The notes beneath the pieces were generated by a model. The model was not told the origin of the DNA, ran no database searches, and saw only the letters and a list, made by a program, of their open reading frames with translations. Below, piece after piece: positions 34,613 to 46,080 of a DNA stretch of 64,000 bases; the stretch's first letter is position 1; every line of letters starts with the position of its first letter. Position numbers and translations under genes: made by a program. The DNA comes from Wolfiporia cocos (Eukaryota > Basidiomycota > Agaricomycetes > Polyporales > Phaeolaceae): positions 124,001-188,000 of the forward strand of contig JACCLO010000013.1 of assembly GCA_029448655.1 (NCBI GenBank), in the 5' to 3' direction.

Positions 34613-37600
34613 TTGTTGCTATCCGCATCGCCGATCCCGGGACTCGACGGAGCGGTGACCATTCTCTCCGCGCTCATGGACAAGGTCATGGTAAGTTCTC
34701 GTCCACATCGCAATGACATCGCTAGTAAACCTGTAATGGCTGCCTGTGATATGTGCAGAAAATGAGAGAGAACAACGACACACGCGACGAGATTGCGCGC
34801 GAGGTGGAGAAGCTGCTCTCTGCGATGAAGAGTGTCGTCGCGCAGGCGGACAACAGTGTTGACAGCGCAGATCCGGACGATCGGTCAAAAATCCGCACTG
34901 TCCTGCAGTCCTCCCCGGACTTAGCTCGCAGAGTCCAGGGTCTCACTACGTTCGTGCTCTCGTACCGACCTTCCGATGGTTACTGATGCATTGCTCAGGG
35001 AACTGGAGGACTTGGACAAAAAGGCTGGAAATATAGCTCAGGGATCGGCGTTCTCTAGGTGGCTGAGGAGCGACGAGAATGCAGCGGTTCTGAGAGACAT
35101 TAAGACGGCTGCATAGAGCCTCTCAGTCAGGTGCAAAGTGACCACGCACCTGTAGTAATCATCCTCGATGCGCTTGACGAATGCACGGATTTGGCGCAAG
35201 AACATATACCAAGGTTACTATATCTGCTTCTGCGGGGAGTGCGGAGACTGCCTTTTCCTCTTCGGATCATGCTCACATCGCGCCCGGAGCTTCACATCGA
35301 GAATGTCTTCACGTCCGCCGACTTCCTTGATGCTTCCAAACCCTTCCGGCTACATGACGTCCCACGCACGGATGTCGACCACGACATCGAACTCCTCTAT
35401 AGTGAGGGATTCAAAACTATCCCTTCTGCTAACGCCCTTCTCGAGCTGCGACCGAACATACTTACGGAGCTTACCAAAGTATCTGAGGGGCTATTCATCC
35501 ACGCTGCAACAGTGATGCGAATATTACGACAGGATCCGTACCAGATACTAGCACTCACCGATACGCTGCTTTCGAATGGGGCGATAGCAGGTGATATCAG
35601 GATCGGCGAGCTTGATAGGCTCTACCTCGTTGTGCTCAAACAGGCCTTCCCCTCCGATTTCCTCGACCGCCGAGCCACCAACCGTAGCTTGATGCAGGCT
35701 GTCCTCGGTGTGATCGCGCTGCTCCGGGACCACGTCTCGCCTTCGACAATGCGTCACCTTCTGGATGTTTCCATCCTCGAGATCTGGTCCATCATCTCGC
35801 GGCTAGGATCTGTGCTCTACACGGGCCAAGATACTGATCCCATTCGGCCATTACATGCCAGCTTCCCACAATTTCTCATTGACGGGAAGCGGTGTACAGA
35901 TCACGAGTTCTATGTTGATCCTAACATTCGCCACGGCAGTATAGCCAATGCGTGTCTTCGATTGCTAGACAGCCACAACCTCCGCCGAAACATACTCCAG
36001 CTATCTGACCCGACCGTGGAGAAAAGCAGTGTGGAGGATCTTGAGCGTCGACTCCAAACTTACATACCTGCGCACATTTAGTATGCCTGTTCGTACTGGG
36101 CTACCCACTTGCTTGAAGCTCCGCATACCCCAGAGCTGTTCAACATGGTGAAAACATTCAGCGAGAGATACATGCTTCTGTGGCTAGAAGCTATGAGCGC
36201 GCTCGATAAGCTCGATGTTGCCATACGAGCTCTGCTCAACGTACGCTCATGGCTTCAGGTAAGTTGCTCTGCGCTCTGCAACTCCAAAGTCATGCGTACT
36301 CAGTCGTGGATCAGGTACAAGAGGATGTGGACACCCTTGGTCTCTTTGCCGATGCATATCGACTTGCTCTCGAGTATTATCCGGCTATCGACGCCTGCCC
36401 GGAGCAAATCTACATCTCTGGTTTATCACAGATGCCATCCTGCCGGCTGTTCCGCATGTACGGTCATGAAGCATCCGTCCATCTTCTCTCACCTCGAGAC
36501 CTTGACTGGAATGCCTGTCTCCACGTAGCGGAGGGACACACTGGCACTGCGACCGCAGTAAAGGCCTCCTCCAGTGGACGATGGTACATATCTGCATCCC
36601 TGGATGGTACACTGCGGAAGTGGGATGCAGAGTCAGGAGCTATTCTGAACATCATGAGAGGCCACAATGACGAGATCCAATCGGTCGACATTTCACCTGA
36701 CAACCAATTTGTCGCATCCGTATCTGTCCTTGGAGAGATTTTCGTTTGGAATACCGCGACTGGTGCTCTAATCCGTAAATTGTCCTGCGTCGACGATGCG
36801 GAAAGACTCCGGGACCCAGCGCTAAGCACTTTCTCCAGCGCTGTCGCCGTTTCTCCAGATAATGCATTCATTGTAACCTCTGTCACCGTCTGGATACAAG
36901 CAAGTTATCCAGATTCCCCATCAGATCTTCATGACAGAAGTTCGAGTATATCAGTGAAATCGCAGCTGGACTGCGAATCTTTGTCCCATGACAAGCGTTC
37001 CACCCCCATCACTTCCTCAGCGGTATCGCATTGCGCACAAGTCGATTCGGCAAGTTCGTACAACGTATCGGCAAAGACATCAGATAGGAGCTCAGAACTC
37101 AGCTCGATGAGCTCGATTACGGCCTCACCGATGTCCTATATCGACAAGAACGATTACAGGAGCATCCTCTCGATATGGGACGTTGCAAGTGGGACGTGCC
37201 TACAATCGGTCGAGACTGCTCAAATCCGATCGATCGTGTTCTCTTCAGATGGAACTGCTATAATGGCGGGCTTGTCAGAGGGTACGATCTGCAGACACAA
37301 TGCATCAGACCTTGCTGTGACAGGCGTGTTGACGGACGACAACCTTCGTGGAGTCAATTCTATCGCTTTATCTCCGGATGGCGGAACAATCGTCTCAGGG
37401 TCAGTTGACTCTTCAGTGCGAATCTGGGATATCTACACCATGGTATGCACTAACAGGCTCGAGGGGCATTCGGGGGCTGTTGTCAGTGTCGATATCTCGC
37501 CCAAGGGTACCCTTGTTGCCTCTGCCGCCAATGATAAATCAGTGCGCCTTTGGGACCTACACTCTGGGAATTGTGTGGCAAAACTGTCGCCCATGTCGGT

Positions 37601-38946
37601 GCACTCGATCGCCTTCACATGCAGCGGAGAGGAGCTTCTCTCGGCATCCTCATCGACGGATGTTCGTTTGTGGGATGTACAGGCTATAATCGATGGCAAT
37701 ATAACATCGGACATGGCATCCCTACAGTCATTCTTCTTCCACGATCAACACGGTTTGGTTGTGTGGAGCACTGGGGCTGGTGAAATTACTGCCTGGGATC
37801 TTCGGAAGCAGGAATACAAATATACATCTTTCTGTGCAGATCATATCGAACAACCGACGTCTGATTCCTGGGACCTCCACGTTCATTTGCCCGACCGTTC
37901 GCAGCTCATTGTGGCGCAATCAGCAAACAATGCGATGTTTATCTGGCACTTGCTTCATGGAGAACTACGAGCCACGTTGACATGGGATAACACTACCTCG
38001 ATATCAAACATTGCCTATTCTCCCAGCGGAAAGTTCATTGCAGATAGCGGGGACTCCGCTGTATCTCTATGGGCAGCAGAAGACGGTACATTCCTCTCTG
38101 AGCTGCCACATAGGAGATCTGAGGACCCAGAGCTCGACATGCCAATATGGGAACTGACGTTCTCATCGGACAGTGCAATGTTGCTAGCTCGAACACTGAA
38201 TGATACGGGCAACGTTGTGTGGCGCTGCAACACCGGAGAGATTCTGGACATTCAGCCAGGCGGCAACTTCTACAGACGCAAAGAGCTTGGAAGATTTGAT
38301 TATTGCGATGGGTGGATTATACCGGGCGAGACGCATGTGGCGTCTCAACAATGCCAATATCGCTCGTGGTTCGACGCCCGTGGAGGAGTCTTACATGCCA
38401 CCCTAGTCAACACACAGCTGAGACTTATAGCTAATGAGCGGAAACTTTGCTGGCTACCGATCACCACCAGACCCTCTCGAGCTGCGCAGTCATGTGGCAA
38501 GATATTGTTGGCGTCCTCAAAGTTACATAAGCTAACAATATTGGATCTCTCCGCATTGAAGATCTGTGGTGAGCTGAAACTCCACTTGAATACCCTACGT
38601 ACTCACGTCGCTCCATGCAGATGTTGAACAACATGTCGATGAAGAAACCTGTGCTGAATGTGGTGAGCTTTGGCGTTCCGAGGTCAGGAAGATCAGCACC
38701 AAGAAGAGAAGTCGATATATGCCCGACGATTCTGGATCCACATTCGAAACGGTAGGCTACCCGGAAGAGTGATTCCCCATAGACTGAAGTTTGGCTACTA
38801 TGCTTCCACAGGTGTCTACTCGATGGCAGGAAGACATGATTTCTAATGTTAGGGACGGACTGTCAGATATCGCTGTCCCATGCGCTCATATCACATCCGA
38901 TCCAGAGAATGGCAACACAGTCAAAGTTGTACAGTACTACATATAA
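34613..38946 (+). pseudogene. NACHT-WD40 (NLR-like) gene, P-loop region deleted and with in-frame stops
   Basis: The N-terminal domain is read from 34613 (ASPIPGLDGAVTILSALMDK) through introns 34691-34758 and 34950-34998 to RDIKTAA, followed by TAG at 35114. After that junction the frame is that of mid-NACHT: IEPLSQVQ, Walker B VVIILDALDEC and LTSRPE. The Walker A part that should lie between is absent. The frame then stops at TAG 36079-36081, although the codons on both sides (TYIPAHI, YACSYWATHLLE) belong together. An intron at 36259-36314 leads to at least five WD40 repeats (SASLDGTLRKWD, SGSVDSSVRIWD, SAANDKSVRLWD and others) with a Ser-rich insert. Two more introns lead to a CAECGELW-containing tail and a stop at 38946. 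Such fungal proteins are non-self sensors. The 5' exon is unresolved. A separate protein from a later start remains possible. Confidence 0.75.
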
Positions 38947-39202
38947 TCTTATCCAATTGAGTTATAATATATTCCTTTATGCCTTGGCTTGGTTCAGCAA
39001 GATTTGACAATGTCGCGTACACGTATCGCTGAAAGGGTCCGTGCATTCACCGAGCGGTGGCCTTCAACGTTCAACGTCCATGACTTCTGTGCAAAACGTA
39101 GTCCATCAAGGGTAATCAAGCAACGCAACACATGTATACAGTGCACTGTAAGTGATCTAGTTCTTACAGTCTGACTGGCCATTCGTGTGTTCTCTATGAA
39201 TC

Positions 39203-39826
39203 TCACTCCTTGACATATTTCGCCAACTCCTCCGCTCCATCTCGCCCGCTCCAAAGCCTCTCTAGCTCTTTCCGCGTCAGGAAACAATGGTCCTCCCACG
39301 CAAACCCAGGGAAGACAACTTCCGTGATCAGACATCCCGTGTGTTCGGCATCTGCGGAGCATGGCAACAGGCGGGATATTTTCCAGACGCCCGATGGTAC
39401 GAGCAGCTGGAGGAGCTCGCCAGCTTGTGAATTGGGGCCCATGATGAATTGTTCAAGATTGCAACATCACATATTAGTGGGGTTTTCAGCTTATCTATCA
39501 AACCAGTTGAGACGGGGTGCTCGCCTTATGCTCTACGCGCGGCGGCTGCCGCGCCTCGCCAGGAGTGATTAGCACATATTCTGCTCGGCCTTGATGCAAT
39601 ACGTGCACTGTCTACACAGAATATCAAGCGTTTCCGCAATTTATGTATCATTGGGGCTTACCACAGACTTATTCATGTGAAAGATACCATTCGGCTCTTC
39701 GGGTGTCAGGAGGTAGTAGATGCTCGTCGCCAGCAGGAGTGGGGCGCCACCTAGGCTCAAGCACAGTGAGCCATATTCAATGACCAGATTTGAGATCCTC
39801 AACGTCCACTGCCTGGTGGCATACAA
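39203..39826 (-). pseudogene. DUF985 cupin-like gene, 5'-truncated copy
   Basis: Exons carry LATSIYYLLTPEEPNGIFH, then after an intron TVHVLHQGRAEYVLITPGEA, then NSQAGELLQLLVPSGVWK, HTGCLITEVVFPGFAWEDH and the C-terminus LAKYVKE. These are typical of DUF985 (cupin_5) proteins, a beta-barrel family of unknown biochemical role. The first exon with the HPEGG motif, present in the copy at 42305, is missing. The intron before MGPNSQAGE has no clear AG acceptor, unlike copy 2. The gene end lies 40 bp from the kinase stop. Confidence 0.65.
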
Positions 39827-39862
39827 ACGCTTAACGTAAGAGACTATCGCGCTAGCATGGCT

Positions 39863-41309
39863 TCAGTGGACTGCATTCAGCCATGGATCGTCCAGTAGTT
39901 CTCCAGCATTCGCTCTCTCCTCAGGCTTCCACTTCAACATCTTCCTAACTAAGTGAAGAAACAGTGCCTTATCCTCCCCTGCAAGATTCTTCTCGGCATC
40001 CTCCAAGCTCGTGTTCGGAATGTCAGCTGCTCCCTTCCAATTGCCTGTGTAGATGTTACGAGCTATGTATTTGTTTCGGTTATGAATGATACGCACCATC
40101 CCTATCGAACCATTGCCAAGGACGATCCGTTTGACTTCGCTCGAGCAAGTCTTTCGGTGGAAGGCCGAGCAATGCGATCATATGAGCAAGGTGATAGATA
40201 TTGTTCTCAGCTCCTCCTGTAGTTTTGAACAGATTGCCGTTCTCAAACAGATCCCAAATCTGCGGCATGTGGTTCGCATGATCTCTCGAAGGCTATGAAG
40301 ACAGTATCGCCCACCAGAACTCCGATGTTCCAGATATCCACCTTCTCATTCCAAGGAATGTCTAAGATAACTTCGGGAGCTCGATATTGATATGGTTGAA
40401 TGTCGTCCATCGGATTGTACTTGCAGAAACGAGCCTCGCCGAGATCACAGAGTACCGGTCGGCCATAATTGTAGATACGAGGCACCAGCGGTCGGGATAT
40501 GTAGATGATTCGATCCCCGTCGATTTTGCGCGGACTGGGAGACTCTACCTCTTGCTTCTCAAATTTCTCCAAATCATCTTCGGCAGAGTTGTCGCCCAAG
40601 CCTAGTAAAATGTTCTTCTCCTGAATATCTGAGCCATTCGGACAATACATATGACGTGAACATAGAATAGAGATTGACGTGACATGGCTCACCGGCGTGT
40701 ATCACTCGAGCCTCGGTATGCAGGAAGTCGAGAGCAAGAAATACATGCTTGAGAACTGACCTCAAGAGCGCGACAGGCAGGGATTTAGTGGGAAGCATCT
40801 TCCGAAATCCTCGTAGGGTGATCGCCAAAGGTGAGTAAACGATAGCTTGATTTTCTGGTTATGGCTGGTGACTTCAAACTCATCCAGCATCTCGCGAACC
40901 AGCGAGGAGCCTACGTGGCTTTTTTTGATCGTTCTCAAGTAGTTCGAGACCGAGAGCTCCCCCGAAAGTGCATGGCAAGTGCCGATCTTGAGGGCTACAT
41001 GCCGATGCTCCCTGGTGAGGCTGAGTGAAGACTAATGTTATGACGATCGAGAGAAGCTTACGCTAGGTCCCGACATAGCCATACTGTAGCATATCCTCCA
41101 TACCCTAGTTTTCCAACGACCTGATACTTTGATTTGAAGACTTCACCTATTCGCACTGGATAGAATTCGTCTGGTCTGTACCACTCCCAGGTCTCCTCTT
41201 CGACCAAGCAAGAGTTATCAATGACCTGGAAGCCTCTGGTAGGGAATAATCGCGGGGGAGATGGCCTTCGTACGACGCGGCAAGTGGCAGCATGGAGAAG
41301 AGACGACAT
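39863..41309 (-). CDS. SRPK-like serine/threonine protein kinase
   Basis: A multi-exon gene with start ATG at 41309 and stop at 39863. The N-terminus is Arg-rich (MSSLLHAATCRVVRRPSP), then YRPDEFYPVRIGEVFKSKY. Kinase motifs follow: glycine loop LGYGGYATVWLCRDL; VALKI with the ATP-binding Lys after an intron at about 41057-41000; catalytic loop VIHADIQEKNILL; DLG in PVLCDLGEARF; APE in RAPEVILDIPWNEKVDIWNIG; a spacer with LAHMIALLGLPPKDLL; and the final MLKWKPEERANAGELLDDPWL. The HAD/DLG variants and the split after the catalytic loop are typical of the fungal SRPK-like (CMGC) group, which often targets SR-type or unknown proteins. All catalytic residues are present. It is embedded between the two DUF985 copies. 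Introns near 40700-40640 and 40300-40250 were placed by splice consensus. Confidence 0.85.
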
Positions 41310-41833
41310 TCAAACTTCAGACCGAGGACATGAGCGGTAAGCGAGACGTCCGAGGTTCGATTGTCCGAGCATACACGGCCTTTGGCCCACGCACATGTAC
41401 CTACGGTCACTGCCTGCGTGTAAGCAAGTTTTTGTCTCTCTCTGCCCGGGCGTACGGTTGCTCAGGCTAGTCCGAGCCTCGGAGGTTAGGCATGCCACAT
41501 CGTCACGTGACGCGCATCATGCACATTCTGTCACTTGTAGAAGAAAGGTGACGCTTCGCGCGCCGATTCCGATATGTGTCGTCGGCAGGAATTCCAGTGT
41601 ACATTACCTGGGCCCTATGCCGTTCATTTTACACAAACTCGACCGATATGGGCGCTTATGCTCGTAGGTTAGCGCCGTTCATCGAGCGCTCATCTCAGAT
41701 CATATTTTTACTTGCATACTTGCATTGTAAGCAAAATGGTGAAGTGGGTGTGCGTATAGGTCGGTATTATATATGTATATCTGCTCAGTTTCGAACCCTT
41801 CACGACCCTTTTAGAGAGAGCCCAGGGCTCAGG

Positions 41834-42062
41834 CCCAGTGAAAATCCGAGATATTCAAATATATCTTGATGAGTCTAAATCTACCCGGAAAAATTCGATG
41901 TATCGGAATCTAATCCAAATGTATATGCAGATCATGTGGCCTGCTTCGTAGATTGACATATGCCATGAAACGACAGATCATATGGTAAGGTTGCGTTGCA
42001 TAACGTTGCGTACGTTGCGTACGCGTACGGTTGCGTAACGCAATCGCGTACGAGCAAGGGAG
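41834..42062. mobile_element. Solo end of the 1.7-kb inverted-repeat element
   Basis: It starts CCCAGTGAAAATC, like the left end of the element at 25663, and stays similar for about 220 bp, including GATTGACATATGCCA and an ACGACAGATC block. It ends in CG-rich GTTGCGTACG repeats and then abuts the second DUF985-region duplicate. No matching right end was found nearby. Confidence 0.6.
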
Positions 42063-42304
42063 TTGTGCCTAGAGTCTAATTTTATCCAATCGAGCAATAG
42101 TATATTGCTTCAGCAAGACTTGACAATGTCGTGTGTACGTATCGCTGAAAGGTTCGGTGCATTCGCCGGGCGATGGCCTTTAACGTTCAGCGTACGTGAC
42201 CCCCATGTCCGTCGACGGCAACCAAGCGACCCAACCCAAGTCTATAGTGCACTCCAAGTGATATAGTCCTGCCCTTACAGTCTGATTGACCATTCGTATG
42301 CTTT

Positions 42305-43112
42305 CTATGTATCCTTGACAAACTTCGCCAACTCCTCTGCTCCATCTCGCTCGCCCCAAAGTCTCTCTAGCTCTTTCCGCGTCAGGAAACAATGGTCCTC
42401 CCACGCAAACCCAGGGAAGACAACTTCCGTGATCAGACATCCCGTGTGTTCGGCATCTGCGGCGGATGGCAAAAGGCGGGGCATTTTCCAGACGCCCGAT
42501 GGTACGAGCAGCTGGAGGAGCTCGCCAGCCTGGATATTAGATCCCATTATCTGGATTTTTCCAGATCGCGACATTACGTATTGATGAGACTTTGAGCTTG
42601 CCCGTCAAACCAGTTGAGACGGGGTGCTCGCCTTATGCTCTACGCGTGGCGGCTGTCCCGCCTCGCCAGGAATGATTAGCACATATTCTGCCCGGCCTTG
42701 GTGCAATACGTGTATTGTCTACACAAGCTATCAAACATTTCTCGTAGTCTGTATTAGTGTAGCTTACCGCAGACTTATTCATATGAAAGACACCATTTGG
42801 CTCTTCGGGTGTTAGGAGGTAGTAGATGCTCGTCGCTAGCGGGCGCGGGGCGCCGATTAGGCAGCAGCACAGTGAGCCATGTTCAGTGATCAGGGTTAAG
42901 ATATGTAATCACCAGCAAAGGGAGAAGGAACTTGCTCGACCTGCCGATCCGTCTCGGCTTTATCCTGCGTGAACACATCAAAACCACAAGCACGAGGAAC
43001 CGCCGACACGGTGACGTGCATGCATACCACCCTCCGGATGCCGCACAAGCCCAAGGGTCTTAATCAACTCTGAGTTGGGAATTGCATACGACGTGTGGTC
43101 AGGCGCCGACAT
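42305..43112 (-). CDS. DUF985 (cupin_5) family protein, second copy
   Basis: Exon 1 starts MSAPDHTSYAIPNSELIKTL and reaches the family motif HPEGG. A second exon gives ETDRQVEQVPSPFA. Then follow ATSIYYLLTPEEPNGVFHMN, the VLHQGRAEY-type exon, and, after a clear CCAG acceptor, MGSNIQAGELLQLLVPSGVW with HTGCLITEVVFPGFAWEDH, ending FVKDT. The family is a single cupin fold of about 170-200 residues, fitting this size; its function is unknown. The exon 1 to exon 2 junction is imperfect: either the Gly-Tyr-Phe after HPEG is lost, or the splice sites differ from those I read. An in-frame ATG 69 bp upstream (43181) is an alternative start. Tandem relative of 39203-39826. Confidence 0.65.
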
Positions 43113-43359
43113 TGCTGGCAGGTGACGGTTAGGAGCAACTTCGCGTCGGGCGCATTGGTCGTAAATAATTGATCGCATCAAAGTACCTGATCTCGATAAC
43201 TCGAGTCATGCATCGTATCGCCACCGCCCAGACTGATGTGATGCAAGACTATAATGAATACAATGCGCTTCCGCATGCAGAGTCATCTGACATTTAATTT
43301 GGCTTTTAAGAGGATCGACTTCGCCGCTATGACCGTGCATCACTTATCGCATAGCTACG

Positions 43360-44307
43360 ATGTCGGTCTCCGCGGCATGCATTAGCATTGACGACCCAGA
43401 GTCTCTCGCGCGCATCTACCCACATCAGAATGAGAAGCACTTCCCCATAGTGCTCGGGCAGATGCGTCAGCGCATCCAGCTGGTGAAGACATGGGGCATC
43501 CAGCCCGGTGAGCGTGTGCTCGAAATCGGATGCGGACAAGGCGACTGCACTGTTGCGCTTGCCGCTGCCGTCGGCAACAGCGGGCATGTCACTGCAATTG
43601 ACCCTGCCAGCCTTGATTATGGTGCGTTCCAAAGAAATCTCCTCAGAGCACAACCCTAACGTCAAAGAACGACCTGGTGGACAGGCTCCCCGTATACCCT
43701 AGGCGAGGCCCAGGCACACCTCCGCGCCTCCCCCATCGGGTCGCGCATCACCTTCGAGCAAGCCGACCCGCTCGCCTTCCTCTCCCGCAACACAGAGACG
43801 TACACCACGGCGGTTCTGGCGCAGTGCATCTGGTACTTCGCCTCGCCGAGCACGCTCTCTGCCATACTGTCCGCACTCGCCCTGCGCGTCCAGCGCATTT
43901 GCGTGTCTGAATACGCACTGGTCGCGAGCGACCCACGCGCGGCGCCACACGTCCTCGCGGTCCTCGCGCAGGCTGCCCTGGAGTGCCGCAAGCCCACTTC
44001 CGAGAGCAACGTGCGTACTGTGCTGGCGCCCCGGGAGATTCGCAGCGCTGCGGAGGTAGCGGGGATGAAGACAGTTAGCGAGGAAAGGATCGTGCCCCCT
44101 GAGGACATGTATGATGGGCGCTGGGAAGTCGGAGCGGTTCTTGCAGAGGAATTCGAAAGCGAGATTAAAGAGAGCGTAGCGAACGAGAGGGAGCGAGCAG
44201 TCGTCTTCGCGATGAGAGATGCGGTGCGGAGTGCTGCGGACTCGGTGAAATTGAAGGGCGAGAGCGTGCACACGATGGACATTTGGATCGCCACGTTTGC
44301 AAAATGA
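43360..44307 (+). CDS. SAM-dependent methyltransferase
   Basis: Two exons, 43360-43621 and 43685-44307, with a 63-nt GT-AG intron; about 294 residues. Motif I of class I methyltransferases is clear, VLEIGCGQGDCTVALA at residues about 50-65, followed by the acidic strand-2 end VTAIDPASLDYG. Later strands read ITFEQADPLAF and TAVLAQCIWYF (motif IV position). The C-terminal half (VRTVLAPREIRSAAEVAGMK, then Glu-rich helices, ending MDIWIATFAK) resembles uncharacterised fungal methyltransferases. The substrate cannot be told. An ATG just inside the methyltransferase start and no signal peptide suggest a cytosolic enzyme. Confidence 0.85.
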
Positions 44308-46019
44308 AGTATATGATGATGGTGAATGTAACTGGTCTACCGTGAGAAAAATCCTGATCATTTGCTTTAAGGCGCGCCATATTCCAGTTCCGGCTTAGCG
44401 ACAAACGAAGACTTGTACATATAGAGCGGTCGTAGAGCACAGAGCATAAGGCATGTAAGTGGGCACCAGTTTGCGAATGCAGAAAGTGCAAGCTGATTCA
44501 AGAGCGGTCCCAGAGCATGAGGGAATGCGAGCAACACGTTCGCGTGAGTGATTCAACCTGACGCCAACGCATCACGTCGCGCCAGTCGGTGACATGTAAC
44601 GAACGGCTGGGCAGCCAGAGTGATAGAGGTGATAGTTCCGGTGAAGTCTTCGGGGGAAGGGAGGATGCCGTACTGTCTTGCTTTCACCGATGGCATACCA
44701 TTACCGAGACCAATCGATACTGTGGCCGCAGAGTCATAGATCTACAGAGACGATCAGTGCGCATATACCGGCTGCCAGTGGTAGTGAGTGGCATTAAATG
44801 GGAGAAGTGAGCACCAAACAGTCAGTCCAATCCGAAAATCCCATCGAGGTTACAAATCGTTCCGATCATACCGTCCCAAACGCAGACAAGCCCGAGGAGC
44901 GCGTACAAGCGACTGACGCGACACATTGGCTTGCAAACTCCTTCCATCTAGAATAGTCGGCAGAGAAGAGTATAGAACAGGTGTGACCGACGTGAAACGT
45001 GGCAGCGCGCTGCTGCGAAGCTCTAATATGATGCATTGTCACCTGCGACCGCGGGTGTTCGTGAAACCGGGAAACGCAAGCCACGGGGGCGGGCCCAGTT
45101 GACTGTCAATGTGTACAAAGACGAGATTTGGATGAGATTTGGATGGAGCTGACCGCGGAGCGAGTTTCATCTTTCCATAGAAAACGTCGGAGATGTCGAT
45201 GAACGTTAACGTTCGGTGCGTTCGGTGCGTAATCCACGCATTTGGGAAGAATGCACGTACATTTTCGAAACAGTACTCGTACAGATGCGAGTTGTCATGC
45301 CGAGCGTCGAGTGGAAGCAAGCATATAGTCGCGTTTGTTATGGGAACATGGGAACAAGTATAGATTCAAGAAAAAATGCTAGATCTAGAGCCACCGCGGC
45401 AAACTCAAACAGGCAGTGCACGTGCACGGCACTGAGCTGAGGGCGCCAGTCAGCTTGTAGAACTGTAGACACCTAAAGGTTAAGCTGATATTGAAGTCTC
45501 TCACCTTCCCTGCGGTTGCCCTCCTGTCTTGCCTCATCGGCGGATCCTGCAGTAGTGCCTTCAATTCTCCAGATTCAGTGGCGGCTTGTAATCTGCCTGG
45601 ACTGGCCCTCCGATCAATTCTCAGTTCGAGCAAATGGGCTTGTTTCATTTTGAATCCTGAATCCTTATCTTCGGATGTTTGCTCCACACTGGGTCGAGGC
45701 GCCAGAGGAGGTGCCTCGGGGAGGCGTCGGCACGATCGCAATATGATGACATTCATGCACAACGAATGACGATGCTGATACACCAATCATCTGAGCTGCT
45801 CCTGCTCAGATGTGAGGATCTAGTATATAGCTATACACATGCATGACCCAGTGTGCCGCGCTCGCCGAGAGGCACAAATAATGGCGCTACTGGTCCACAC
45901 GGTCTACGACATATCGCGCGCTCTCGCGCCACAGATAACAGAACACGAGAATTGAGTGCAAGCCAGCTAGCTGCTGATCATCCCCCCTTTTGACTCAGCC
46001 ATAGTGTCGAAGCAAGGCA
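44308..46019. other. Intergenic stretch with one doubtful small frame
   Basis: No conserved gene is seen apart from the doubtful frame at 45491-45769. The right end is the promoter side of the TauD-type gene. Confidence 0.45.
45491..45769 (+). CDS. Doubtful small secreted protein candidate
   Basis: A 92-codon frame starts MKSLTFPAVALLSCLIGG, which looks like a signal peptide, and has six Cys in the next 50 or so residues. No family is recognised. The overlapping minus-strand frame 45385-45786 is longer and hydrophilic and could equally be meaningful. Either may be chance. Confidence 0.2.
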   Translation: MKSLTFPAVALLSCLIGGSCSSAFNSPDSVAACNLPGLALRSILSSSKWACFILNPESLSSDVCSTLGRGARGGASGRRRHDRNMMTFMHNE

Positions 46020-46026
46020 TATAAAA
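46020..46026 (+). promoter_or_regulatory. TATA box of the TauD-type gene
   Basis: TATAAAA lies 55-60 bp upstream of the ATG at 46081, a normal position for a fungal gene with a short leader. Confidence 0.6.
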
Positions 46027-46080
46027 GCGTCGGGTGCTTCTCGCAAAGTACGTTCTTTCACCCGAATTCAGTGACGAACA

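Noticed and set aside
34940..35000. Apparent frameshift in the NACHT gene N-terminal domain
   Set aside because: A 49-nt intron (34950-34998) joins GLTT to ELEDLDKK in frame, although its donor GTTCGT is weak.
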